DNA of 64,000 nt, from positions 90,806-154,805 of the forward strand of contig NZ_BEGX01000057.1 of the NCBI RefSeq assembly GCF_002583555.1. The letters are read 5' to 3'. A program made the position numbers and the translations under genes. Source of the DNA: Pseudonocardia sp. N23. Its GTDB lineage: Bacteria; Actinomycetota; Actinomycetes; Mycobacteriales; Pseudonocardiaceae. The first letter of the stretch is position 1. Every line of letters begins with the position of its first letter. The notes beneath the pieces were generated by a model. It did no database searches and was not told the origin of the DNA. It saw only the letters and a program-made list of their open reading frames with translations. Below, in pieces: positions 7,804 to 16,153 of this stretch.

Positions 7804-10263
7804 TCAGGGCGCGGCGGCCAGGGCCCGGACCGTAGCCGCGTCGGGGGCGCGGAGAGCCCGGTCCGCGAGTTCCGCGGCGGCCGCGACGTCGATCTCCCGG
7901 ACCGACTGCTTCACGCCTGCGACGGCCGGGGCCGCGACGCTGAGCTCGCGGACCCCCAGCCCCACCAGCAGCGCCGCGGCGGCGGGGTCGGCGGCGACCT
8001 CCCCGCAGACGGCGACGAGGACGTCCTCGCCCGCTCCGCGGCACGTGGCCGCGACCAGCGCGAGCACCGCGGGATCGAGCGGGTCGGCCAGGGCGGTGAC
8101 TGCGTCGTTGCCGCGTTCGGCCGCGAGCGTGTACTGGGTGAGGTCGTTGGTGCCGATGGACAGGAAGTCGACGTGCGGCGCGAACGCCGCCGCCCGCAGG
8201 GCCGCGGCGGGGACCTCGACCATCATCCCCACCTGCAGGTCCGTGGGCCGGCCACGACCCTCGGCCGCGATCGCGGAGTCCAGCGCCGCCCGTGCGGCGA
8301 GTAGTTCGTCGACGGTGGTGACCATCGGGAACATGATGCTGACCGGCGTCGTGTGCGCGGTGCGCACGATCGCGCGCAGCTGGGTGGCGAACAGGTCCGG
8401 GGCGCGCAGCGCGAGCCGCAGCCCCCGGACCCCGAGGAACGGGTTGGCCTCGGCCGGGGCCGGCACGTAGGGCAGCGGCTTGTCGCCGCCGACGTCGAGG
8501 GTGCGTAGCGTGATCCGGCGGCCGCCCAGGGCGGCGGCGACGTCGCGGTAGGCCGATTCCTGCTCGTCGATGCCGGGGGCGTCGCCGCGGCCGAGGAACA
8601 GGAACTCGGTGCGGACCAGGCCGGCGAGGTCGGCACCGGTGGCGGCCGCGACGTCGGCAGCCGATCCGGCGTTGACACCGACGAGCACGCCGACGCCGTC
8701 GCGGGTGACCGCCGGTTCCGTGGCGCGGGCGCGGGCGGCGCGGTCGCGTCCGGCGGCCGCGGCGGCGCGGGCGGCGAACCGGTCGGCCTGCTCCGGTGTC
8801 GGGTCGAGGAGCACCTCCCCGGTGGCGCCGTCGATCGCGACGACGGTGCCCGCGGCGACGTCGAGAACGTCTGCGCCCGCCCCGACCACCGCCGGGATCG
8901 CCTTGGCGCGCAGCAGGATCGCGGCATGCGCGGTCGGGCTGCCCGCGGCGAGGACGACACCGGTGACGCGCGCGGGGTCGAGCCCGGCGGCGCCGGCCGG
9001 GGTGAGGTCGGTGGCGACGAGGATGCCGTCGCCCGGTGCCGCGGCGGGCGCGGGTGCGCCGGTGAGGGCGCGCAGCACCTCCTCGCCGACGGCGCGGACG
9101 TCGGCGGCGCGGGCGCGCAGGTACTCCCCCGGCAGCACGGCGAACCGGTCGGCCGCGGCGGTGACCGCGTCGGCCCACGCCCGGCCCGCGCCGCGGCCCG
9201 CCGTGATGCCGGTGTGGGCCGCATCGAGCAGGTCGGGGTCGTCGAGGAGAGCGAGGTGGGCGTCGAAGATCGTGGCCTCGCCTGCGGCCCCGGTCGCAGC
9301 GGTGCGGGCCCGGGTCGTCTCGATCGAGGCGGCGGCGTCGGCGAGGGCGCGGCCGAGCGCGGCGCGCTCGGCGGCCGGGTCGCCCGCCGGGGTGTCGGGG
9401 ACGTCGACGGCGACGGCGCGCAGGGGCCGGGCGGGGCCGACGGCGATCCCGGGCGAGGCCCCGAGCGGACGGGCGGGCGGTCGCGTCACGACGGGGTGCA
9501 CGGGTCGCGTCGCGGGGCCGGCGGTGAGGCCCGCGTCCGCGGCCGCGGCCACCACCCGGTCGACGGCCGTCGCGGCGTCGGGACCCGTCGCCCCGATCTC
9601 GACGGTGTGCCCGGCGAGCGCGCCGAGAGCGGCGAGCCGCGACAGGCTCGCGACCGGGGCCCAGTCCGAGCGGGTGGTCGTGTTGCGGGCGCGGACGTCG
9701 GCGTCGAGCCCACGCACCGCGCCGACCAGGCGTGACGCCGGACGTGCGTGCAGGCCGTGCGGGTCGGTGAGGGTGAGCGAGACGGTGGGGGCGGTCGGGT
9801 CGGCGTACCCGGAGTCGGTCGGGGCGTCGACCGCCGCGCCGCCGAGCTGCGCGGTCTTCGCGGCCAGCGCACCGCTCGCCTCGGCGGCGACGCCGGCCCG
9901 GTCCGCGCCGCCCGCCGCCGTCACGACGGCCGCGACCAGCCCCTCGACCAGCGGTGCCGCGCACAGTGCCACCCGACCGGCGACGTCGGGGTCGAGCATC
10001 TCCAGTGCCAGCTCGGCCGAGAGCACGGCGCTGCCCAGGTCCATCAGGACGACGACGCCCGCTCCCGCGTCGGCGGCCTCGACCGCCGCCATGATCGCGG
10101 CCGCGTCGGTGCCGAAGGTGGTCTCGTCGAGGCCTGCGGCGACCTCGATCGGCGGGCCGCCGTCGTGCACCATCTCCCGGGCCAGCGCGACCGCGGCCTC
10201 GGCCAGCGCCCGGCTGTGGGAGACGACGACGATCCCGACGAGCGCCCCGGTCGGCCCGCTCAC
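7804..10263 (-). CDS. dhaM: PTS dihydroxyacetone phosphoryl donor DhaM, EIIA-HPr-EI fusion
   Basis: Encodes 819 aa with three phosphotransfer modules. Residues 1-135 are the DhaM EIIA-mannose-type domain with the active histidine in VVSHSR (His16). Residues 158-250 are HPr with GLHARPAS (His172). From about 265 to the end is a complete enzyme I: the phospho-histidine in GSPTAHAAILL (His446), the PEP-barrel segments IMFPMVTTVDE and SIGTNDLTQYTLA, and the CGE cysteine. It passes phosphate from PEP to DhaL-bound ADP. E. coli DhaM carries only a truncated EI-like end, so the full EI here could make the chain self-contained. The GTG overlaps the dhaL stop (GTGA). Confidence 0.93.
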   Translation of the reverse strand: MSGPTGALVGIVVVSHSRALAEAAVALAREMVHDGGPPIEVAAGLDETTFGTDAAAIMAAVEAADAGAGVVVLMDLGSAVLSAELALEMLDPDVAGRVALCAAPLVEGLVAAVVTAAGGADRAGVAAEASGALAAKTAQLGGAAVDAPTDSGYADPTAPTVSLTLTDPHGLHARPASRLVGAVRGLDADVRARNTTTRSDWAPVASLSRLAALGALAGHTVEIGATGPDAATAVDRVVAAAADAGLTAGPATRPVHPVVTRPPARPLGASPGIAVGPARPLRAVAVDVPDTPAGDPAAERAALGRALADAAASIETTRARTAATGAAGEATIFDAHLALLDDPDLLDAAHTGITAGRGAGRAWADAVTAAADRFAVLPGEYLRARAADVRAVGEEVLRALTGAPAPAAAPGDGILVATDLTPAGAAGLDPARVTGVVLAAGSPTAHAAILLRAKAIPAVVGAGADVLDVAAGTVVAIDGATGEVLLDPTPEQADRFAARAAAAAGRDRAARARATEPAVTRDGVGVLVGVNAGSAADVAAATGADLAGLVRTEFLFLGRGDAPGIDEQESAYRDVAAALGGRRITLRTLDVGGDKPLPYVPAPAEANPFLGVRGLRLALRAPDLFATQLRAIVRTAHTTPVSIMFPMVTTVDELLAARAALDSAIAAEGRGRPTDLQVGMMVEVPAAALRAAAFAPHVDFLSIGTNDLTQYTLAAERGNDAVTALADPLDPAVLALVAATCRGAGEDVLVAVCGEVAADPAAAALLVGLGVRELSVAAPAVAGVKQSVREIDVAAAAELADRALRAPDAATVRALAAAP

Positions 10264-10889
10264 GCCAGTGCGTCGGCGGCGGCCGCCACGAGCAGCGTGA
10301 CCGACGTGGCGCCCGGGTCCTGGTGCCCGACGCTGCGTTCGCCCAGGTAGCTGGCGCGGCCCTTGCGGGCGACGAGCGGGATGGTCGCGTCGCGGCCCGC
10401 CTCGGCGGCAGCGGTCGCCGCCCGCAGCGACTCCCCCAGCGGGTCGCCGTCGGCCAGCGCCGCATCGAGCGCGTCGACGGCGGGGGCGAGCGCGTCGAAC
10501 ATCGTCTTGTCGCCCGCCTCGGCCTTGCCACGGGCCACGATTCCCTCCAGACCCGCCCGCAACGCCTTGGCGAAGGCGGGGCCGTCGAGCTCGGTGACCT
10601 CGCCCGAGGCGGTGGCGACGCGCAGGAAGAACGTGCCGTAGAGCGGCCCGCTCGCCCCGCCGACGGTGCTGACCAGCGTCATCCCGACCTTCTTGAACAG
10701 GGCGGCGGCACCGGGCTGTGGTTCCGCGTCGAGGGCGGCGACGACGGCGGTCATGCCGCGGTCGAGGTTCGAGCCGTGGTCGGCGTCGCCGATCGCGGCG
10801 TCCAGCCGGGTCAGCTCGTCACGGTGGGAGTGGACGGCGACCGCGAAGCGGCGGACCCACTCCTCGAGCCGGCCGAGTGTCGCGCTCAT
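10260..10889 (-). CDS. dhaL: Dihydroxyacetone kinase ADP/ATP-binding subunit DhaL
   Basis: Encodes 209 aa, the normal DhaL length. DhaL holds ADP as a cofactor that is rephosphorylated by DhaM and then phosphorylates dihydroxyacetone bound to DhaK. The Mg-binding aspartates are in [18 protein letters not shown] (about residues 28-45). [20 protein letters not shown] and DPGATS are the other nucleotide-site motifs. It overlaps dhaK upstream by 4 bp (ATGA) and dhaM downstream (GTGA), an operon with strict coupling. Confidence 0.95.
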   Translation of the reverse strand: MSATLGRLEEWVRRFAVAVHSHRDELTRLDAAIGDADHGSNLDRGMTAVVAALDAEPQPGAAALFKKVGMTLVSTVGGASGPLYGTFFLRVATASGEVTELDGPAFAKALRAGLEGIVARGKAEAGDKTMFDALAPAVDALDAALADGDPLGESLRAATAAAEAGRDATIPLVARKGRASYLGERSVGHQDPGATSVTLLVAAAADALA

Positions 10890-11887
10890 GCACCCCACCG
10901 CAGTCCGGGCGTGGTGACCGGCGCGTCCCACAGCCGGACCAGCTCGTCGTCGGCCTTCAACAGTGTGACCGAGCAGCCCGCCATCTCCAGGCTCGTGATG
11001 TAGGGCCCGACGAGCGAGCGGGCGATGCGCACGTTCGCCTTCTCCAGCAGCGCGGCGACCTCGGCGTACATGAGGTACAGCTCCAGCAGCGGGGTGCCGC
11101 CCATTCCGTTGACGAAACAGATGACGCCGTCCGGGCCGGTGAAGTCCAGGTCGTGCAGGACCGGCTCGACGAGCATCGCCGCGATCTCGCGGGCCGGCGC
11201 GACCGGCACCCGGCGCCGGCCCGGCTCCCCGTGGATGCCGATGCCGATCTCCATCTGGTCGTCGGGGAGGTCGAACGTGGGCTGCCCGGCAGCAGGCACG
11301 GTGCACGACGTGAGCGCCATCCCCATGCTGCGACCGTTGCCGTTGACCTTGCGCGCCAGCGCGGCGACGGCGGCGAGGTCGCGGCCCTCGTCGGCGCCCG
11401 CACCGACGATCTTCTCCAGCAGCACCGTGACACCGACCCCCCGGCGGCCCGCGGTGTAGAGGCTGTCCTGGACGGCGACGTCGTCGTCGGTGACGACCGA
11501 CAGGACCTCGACGCCCGTCTCGGCGCCGGCCAGCTCGGCCGCCATCTCGAAGTTCATGACGTCGCCGGTGTAGTTCTTGACGATGTGCAGGACGCCGGCG
11601 CCGCCGTCGACGCCTCTGGTGGCCTCGACCATCTGGTCGGGCACCGGGGAGGTGAACACCTCGCCCGCGCACGCGGCGTCGAGCATCCCGGGGCCGACGA
11701 AGCCGCCGTGCATCGGCTCGTGGCCGGACCCGCCGCCGGAGATCAGCCCGACCTTGCCGCGCACCGGGGCGTCGCCGCGGTAGACGATCCGGTTCGTGTG
11801 GTCCACCCGCAGCTCCGGGTGGGCGGCGTCCATGCCGCGCAACGCCTCGGCGACGACGTCGGCCGGATCGTTGATGAGCTTCTTCAT
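10886..11887 (-). CDS. dhaK: Dihydroxyacetone kinase substrate-binding subunit DhaK
   Basis: Encodes 333 aa from the ATG at 11887, which has GGAGGG about 6 nt upstream. DhaK binds dihydroxyacetone covalently as a hemiaminal on a histidine, here in [11 protein letters not shown] (about residue 220), and receives phosphate from Dha[19 protein letters not shown] (about 50-67) and [13 protein letters not shown] (about 105-117) are family hallmarks. It is the first gene of dhaK-dhaL-dhaM, divergent from an IclR regulator that likely controls it. Confidence 0.95.
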   Translation of the reverse strand: MKKLINDPADVVAEALRGMDAAHPELRVDHTNRIVYRGDAPVRGKVGLISGGGSGHEPMHGGFVGPGMLDAACAGEVFTSPVPDQMVEATRGVDGGAGVLHIVKNYTGDVMNFEMAAELAGAETGVEVLSVVTDDDVAVQDSLYTAGRRGVGVTVLLEKIVGAGADEGRDLAAVAALARKVNGNGRSMGMALTSCTVPAAGQPTFDLPDDQMEIGIGIHGEPGRRRVPVAPAREIAAMLVEPVLHDLDFTGPDGVICFVNGMGGTPLLELYLMYAEVAALLEKANVRIARSLVGPYITSLEMAGCSVTLLKADDELVRLWDAPVTTPGLRWGA

Positions 11888-11948
11888 CGTGGGCCCTCCG
11901 TTGGGCGCGACCGGGTCTGGCGGCACGTGCGGATCACCGTGAATGTAT

Positions 11949-11963
11949 TTCGACTATGCCGAA
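11949..11963. promoter_or_regulatory. Candidate operator between dhaK and the IclR gene
   Basis: The short inverted repeat TTCG (11949-11952), seven bases, CGAA (11960-11963) lies about midway between the divergent starts at 11887 and 12046, where an IclR-type dimer would be expected to bind. Four-base arms are weak evidence. Confidence 0.3.
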
Positions 11964-12045
11964 CGCGCATCGGAAGCTACGCTCACCCGCGGAGCCGGGC
12001 AAGAGTCCGTCCAGGGAATCCGCGACGACGAGGCGGGAGGACCGC

Positions 12046-12840
12046 GTGATCCAGTCCGTCGACCGCGCCGTCCGCATCCTGACCGCGCTGCAGGGCGCAC
12101 GCCGGATGGGTCTCGGAGAGCTCGCCACCCAGCTGGAGCTCGCGCCGTCGACGGTGCACGGCATCGTCCGCACCCTGCTCGACCACGGGATGATCGCCCA
12201 GGAACGCGACTCCGGCCGCTACCGCCTCGGCCCCGCCACGCTGCGGCTGGGCAACGTCTACCTCGACACCCTGGAGCTACGCTCCCGCTCGGTGCCCTGG
12301 GCCGAGGACCTCGCGGCCCGCACCGGTATGGCCGTACGCACGGCCGTCCCGCTCGCGGGCTCCGACCGCGATGTCCCCGAGCGCGAGATCATCGTCGTCG
12401 CCCACGAGCCCCGGCCCGGCGGCGGTCGCCAGATGAACGAGGTCGGGATCGTCGTCCCCGCCCACGCGTGCGCCCTCGGCAAGGCGCTGCTGGCGTTCGA
12501 CGACACCGCCTTCCCGGAGGCGGACACGTTGCGCAGCATGACCGGCGAGACCGTGACCGACCTCGCGCGGCTGCGCGCCGAGCTGGCCGCCGTGCGCGCC
12601 GCGGGCATCGCGACCGAGGCCGAGGAGGCCGTGCTCGGCGAGTACGGCGTCGCCGCCCCGGTCGGCGACCACAGCGGCGCCGTCGCGGGGGCGATCGGGC
12701 TCGTGGTTCCGCAGACCGGCTGGCCGCTCGACCCCGCCGCCACCGACGCCCTGCGCGCCGCCGCCCGCAGCATCTCCCGCGAGCTGGGCGCCGCCTCCTG
12801 GCCACCGGTCATCACCGAGCGACCGGCGGCGAGCGCGTGA
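12046..12840 (+). CDS. IclR family transcriptional regulator
   Basis: Encodes 264 aa when started at the GTG at 12046, which follows a GGGAGG Shine-Dalgarno by 5 nt. An in-frame ATG at 11956 would add 30 residues without domain content. Winged helix at about residues 1-65 (LGELATQLELAPSTVHGIVR is the recognition helix region). The C-terminal IclR effector domain runs from about 70 on, with VPAHACALGKALLAF, the usual family signature. Divergent from dhaK and overlapping the aldo/keto reductase gene (GTGA). It probably senses a glycerol/dihydroxyacetone-type metabolite and regulates both neighbours. Confidence 0.88.
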   Translation: MIQSVDRAVRILTALQGARRMGLGELATQLELAPSTVHGIVRTLLDHGMIAQERDSGRYRLGPATLRLGNVYLDTLELRSRSVPWAEDLAARTGMAVRTAVPLAGSDRDVPEREIIVVAHEPRPGGGRQMNEVGIVVPAHACALGKALLAFDDTAFPEADTLRSMTGETVTDLARLRAELAAVRAAGIATEAEEAVLGEYGVAAPVGDHSGAVAGAIGLVVPQTGWPLDPAATDALRAAARSISRELGAASWPPVITERPAASA

Positions 12841-13796
12841 GCGCGCGACTGGGCATCGGGCTCGCGGCCGTCGCGCGGCCCGCCTACATCACCTCCGGCC
12901 GCGACGCCGACCTCGGGACGCACCGCGACGTCGAGACGCTGCGGGACCGCACCTGGCAGGTGCTCGACGCCGCGGTCGCCTGCGGGGTCGACTACATCGA
13001 CGTCGCCCGCTCCTACGGCCGCGCCGAGGAGTTCCTCGCGGGCTGGCTCGACGCCCACCCCGGCGCCGCCGTCGAGGTCGGGTCGAAGTGGGGCTACCGC
13101 TACGTCGGCGACTGGCGCACCGACGCAGCCGTCCACGAGGTCAAGGACCACTCGATCACCGCGTTCACCACGCAGCTCGCGCTCACCCGCGCCACGCTCG
13201 GGCCGCGGTTCGACGTCTACCACGTGCACTCGGCGACGCTGGAGACCGGCGTCCTGGCCGACACGTCCCTGCACACCCAGATGGCGGCGCTGCGCGACGA
13301 GGGCGTCCGCGTCGGGATCTCGACGTCCGGGCCCCGGCAGGCCGACGCGATCCGGCGTGCCCTGGAGATCCACGTCGGGGGGCGGGCGTTGTTCACGTCC
13401 ATCCAGTCGACGTGGAACGTGCTCGAACCCTCGGCGGGCCCGGCACTGGCCGAGGCCGCGGGCGCGGGTGCGCGGGTGATCGTGAAGGAACCCGTGGCCA
13501 ACGGCCTGCTCGCACCCGGTGGGCAGGACGGCTCCCCCGCCGCGGCCAAGGCGGCCGCGCTCGCCGCGAAGGCCGGCATCGGGGTCGACCGGCTCGCCAT
13601 CGCCGTCGCCATGGCCCGGCCGTGGGCCTGGCGCGTCCTGTCCGGCGGCGTCGACGGCGCGCAGGTGCGCAGCAACGCGGCCGCGGCGAACGTCGACCTG
13701 CGGGTCGTCGACACCGCTGTCCTCGAGGAGCTCTCGGACCTGGCCCAGCCGGCCGAGGAGTACTGGGCGGCACGCTCGGCGCGCGCCTGGAGCTGA
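12837..13796 (+). CDS. Aldo/keto reductase
   Basis: Encodes 319 aa of NAD(P)H-dependent TIM-barrel oxidoreductase. The AKR tetrad is visible: Asp and Tyr in DYIDVARSYGRAEE (about residues 50-60), Lys in VGSKWGYRY (about 82), His in VYHVHSAT (about 130). IQSTWNVLEPSAG and VIVKEPVANGLL match later barrel strands. It starts inside the stop of the iclR gene, so both form a unit divergent from dhaKLM. Reduction or oxidation of a C3 aldehyde or ketone would fit, but the substrate is inferred from neighbours only. Confidence 0.88.
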   Translation: MSARLGIGLAAVARPAYITSGRDADLGTHRDVETLRDRTWQVLDAAVACGVDYIDVARSYGRAEEFLAGWLDAHPGAAVEVGSKWGYRYVGDWRTDAAVHEVKDHSITAFTTQLALTRATLGPRFDVYHVHSATLETGVLADTSLHTQMAALRDEGVRVGISTSGPRQADAIRRALEIHVGGRALFTSIQSTWNVLEPSAGPALAEAAGAGARVIVKEPVANGLLAPGGQDGSPAAAKAAALAAKAGIGVDRLAIAVAMARPWAWRVLSGGVDGAQVRSNAAAANVDLRVVDTAVLEELSDLAQPAEEYWAARSARAWS

Positions 13797-13834
13797 CGGC
13801 CCGGCCGGGGCGGCCTCGTGGTGGACTGTCGCCC

Positions 13835-15022
13835 GTGGAACCGATCACCGTCGCGGCCCGGCGCGCGCGGCTCGCCGCCCGGCACCGGCTGACCGCCGCG
13901 GCCCGGGCCGGCGGCGACCCCGACGGCATCGTCGCGGCCGCGTCCGCGGTGCTCGGCCTGCACGCCACCGACCCCGCCACCGTGCACCTGTCCGCACTGG
14001 CCCGCACCGACGGCGGCGGCGTCGCCGACGTCGAGCACGCCCTCTACACCGACCGCAGGCTCGTCCGGATGCTCGGCATGCGCCGGACCGTGTGGGTGCT
14101 CGACCGCGAGACCGCCGCACTGGTCCAGCACGGCTGCGCGCACACCGTCGCCGCGACGCAGCGCAAGCGCCTCGTCATGCACCTCGACGGGTCCGGGGTC
14201 GCCGACGCGGCGGCCTGGCTGGCCGACGTCGAAGCCGAGACCCTCGCCGCCCTGCACGCCCGCGGCGAGGCCTTCGCCGCCGACCTGGCCGCCGACGTCC
14301 CCCGGCTGCGCACCCGCATCGAGGCCACCGGCCAGAACGCCACCGCGCGGGTGCTGCTGCAGCTCGCCGTCGACGGGCACATCGTCCGCGGCCGCCCCCG
14401 CGGGTCGTGGACCTCGACGCAGTACCGCTGGTCACCGGTGGCGACGTGGCTGGGCGCCCCCCTCGCCGCGGTGCCCGTCGAACAGGCGCAGGCCGGGCTC
14501 GCCGCCCGCTGGCTCAGGGCCTTCGGACCGGCACCGGTGTCGGACCTGCGCTGGTACACCGGCTGGACCGCCCGGGAGGCCACCCGCGCGCTGGCCACGC
14601 TCGGCCGCGACGCGGTCGTCGACGTCGACCTCGACGGCACCCCGGGTATCCGGCTCGCCGACGATCCCGTCACCGGCTCGGCCGTCGACGCCGAGCCGCC
14701 GGCCGAGGCCGCGCTGCTGCCCGCGCTCGACCCGACGCCGATGGGGTGGCAGTCCCGCGACTGGTTCCTCGGCCCGCACCGCGACCTGCTGTTCGACCGG
14801 ACCGGCAACATCGGGCCGACGGTGTGGTGGGCGGGCCGTGTCGTCGGCGGATGGGCGGTTCGCGACGGCGGCGAGGTCGTCGTGCGGCTGCTCGAGGACG
14901 TCGGCGCCGAGGCCACCGGCTGCGTCGACGCGGCCGCACACCGGGTCGCGACGCACCTCGGCGGCACCCGGGTGGTGCCGCGGTTCCGCACGCCGCTGGA
15001 GAAGGAGCTCGCGACCGGCTGA
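13835..15022 (+). CDS. HTH_42 winged-helix protein of the AlkZ DNA glycosylase superfamily
   Basis: Encodes 395 aa, covering the whole HTH_42 fold: three tandem winged helices followed by a C-terminal barrel (LPALDPTPMGWQSRDWFLGP, about 305-325, and VVPRFRTPLEKEL at the end). Relatives such as Streptomyces AlkZ remove interstrand crosslinks and bulky adducts using a QxQ motif. The equivalent position here reads GLHATDP (residues 41-47), so both glutamines are replaced (His43, Thr45) and Asp46 follows. It may be an altered glycosylase or a non-catalytic DNA-binding relative. The GTG at 13835 has no clear Shine-Dalgarno. Confidence 0.8.
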   Translation: MEPITVAARRARLAARHRLTAAARAGGDPDGIVAAASAVLGLHATDPATVHLSALARTDGGGVADVEHALYTDRRLVRMLGMRRTVWVLDRETAALVQHGCAHTVAATQRKRLVMHLDGSGVADAAAWLADVEAETLAALHARGEAFAADLAADVPRLRTRIEATGQNATARVLLQLAVDGHIVRGRPRGSWTSTQYRWSPVATWLGAPLAAVPVEQAQAGLAARWLRAFGPAPVSDLRWYTGWTAREATRALATLGRDAVVDVDLDGTPGIRLADDPVTGSAVDAEPPAEAALLPALDPTPMGWQSRDWFLGPHRDLLFDRTGNIGPTVWWAGRVVGGWAVRDGGEVVVRLLEDVGAEATGCVDAAAHRVATHLGGTRVVPRFRTPLEKELATG

Positions 15023-15084
15023 CCCGCGTGCCTTGTCCGCACCGGCCGGGGCGAGCATCCTCGTTCCGATCCCCGGGAGGTGGC

Positions 15085-16032
15085 ATGCCGGTCTGGGACA
15101 TCGGGCGGCGACCGCCCGCCGACCAGTTCGCGATGTGGCACGACGTCATCTGCCGCGCCTTCGTGCCGCTGACCCCGAGCCGCATCGGCGCGGACGTGAA
15201 CGGCTTCCCGTCCCGGGTCGAGACGCGGGAGCTCGGTGAGGTCAACCGCGCCCGGATCGACTCGCAGCCGCAGCTCACCGCGCACGGCGCCCGCGAGGTC
15301 GCACGCTCGGACGGCGAGTTCGTCTTCGTCAACCTGCAGCTGCGGGGCCGCTGCCACGTCCGCCACCGCGTCGGGACCGAGGACGTCGAGTCGGTCGTCG
15401 GGCCGGGGCGGTTCGTCGTCCTCGACACGACCGAGCCCTACCACCTCCGGTTCGACGAACCCTGGCGGATGCTGTCGTTCCGCGTGCCCCACCGCGACCT
15501 CGGCGGCAGGCCCCGGCCTGCGCGGCTCGGCCGTGCCGTCGGCGCCGACACCGGCACCGGGCACGTCGTCGCGACCCTGATGACGGCGTTGTGGCACCTC
15601 GACGACGCCCCGGAGCCCCCCGCCGCGGGGGGCCAGGACGACCTCCAGCGATCGTTCGCCTCAGCGGTGTCCGCGCTGCTCGGTGGCCCGGGCGACGAGC
15701 CGGGACACGAGGCGCTGCGTGCCGCCGTGCTGCGCCACGTCGCGGCCAACCTCGGCGACCCCGGACTGTCGGTGACGACGGTGGCGCGGCACTTCGCCGT
15801 CTCCCCTCGCACGTTGCACGCCGCGTTCGCCGGGCACGACACGACGTTCGCCGCCGCCGTCCGCACGATGCGGCTCGAGCGCTGTTCCCGTGCCCTCGTC
15901 GATCCCGCCGTGGCGGGCACCGTCACGGCGATCGCCGCCCGCCACGGCTACCGGGATCCGTCGGCCTTCAGCCGTGCGTTCCGCCGCGAGTACGGGATCG
16001 CCCCCGGCGACCTGCGCCGACGCCGGGCCTGA
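15085..16032 (+). CDS. AraC family transcriptional regulator (NphR/FeaR-like)
   Basis: Encodes 315 aa with GGGAGG 4 nt before the ATG. The N-terminal 190 residues are an AraC-binding-like cupin sensor (FVFVNLQLRGRCHVRH and RFVVLDTTEPYHLRF). The C-terminal 100 residues are a double-HTH AraC DNA-binding domain (LSVTTVARHFAVSPRTLH and IAARHGYRDPSAFSRAFRRE). Such regulators activate catabolic genes. The acyl-CoA-dehydrogenase-like gene 120 bp downstream on the same strand is the best target guess. Confidence 0.88.
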   Translation: MPVWDIGRRPPADQFAMWHDVICRAFVPLTPSRIGADVNGFPSRVETRELGEVNRARIDSQPQLTAHGAREVARSDGEFVFVNLQLRGRCHVRHRVGTEDVESVVGPGRFVVLDTTEPYHLRFDEPWRMLSFRVPHRDLGGRPRPARLGRAVGADTGTGHVVATLMTALWHLDDAPEPPAAGGQDDLQRSFASAVSALLGGPGDEPGHEALRAAVLRHVAANLGDPGLSVTTVARHFAVSPRTLHAAFAGHDTTFAAAVRTMRLERCSRALVDPAVAGTVTAIAARHGYRDPSAFSRAFRREYGIAPGDLRRRRA

Positions 16033-16039
16033 GCAGGCG

Positions 16040-16056
16040 CGTGCACGTTCTGCACG
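16040..16056. promoter_or_regulatory. Short inverted repeat upstream of the flavoenzyme gene
   Basis: CGTGCA (16040-16045), CGTTC, TGCACG (16051-16056) form a 6-bp inverted repeat just after the AraC gene and about 100 bp before the next start. It could be an operator or a weak hairpin terminator; sequence alone does not decide. Confidence 0.3.
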
Positions 16057-16153
16057 GCGATCGCGCACGTCCGGCCGGGACGCGGCCGGGCCCGCGGCCC
16101 GACGGTGGACGTCACACCTCGACGCCCGGCCCGAGACCGCAGAGGAGCACCCC

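Noticed and set aside
8570..10300. Very long open frames antisense to dhaM, the PEP-synthase-like gene and others
   Set aside because: They are the high-GC shadow effect: Ala/Arg/Pro/Ser-rich translations with no domains, opposite genes with complete family motifs.
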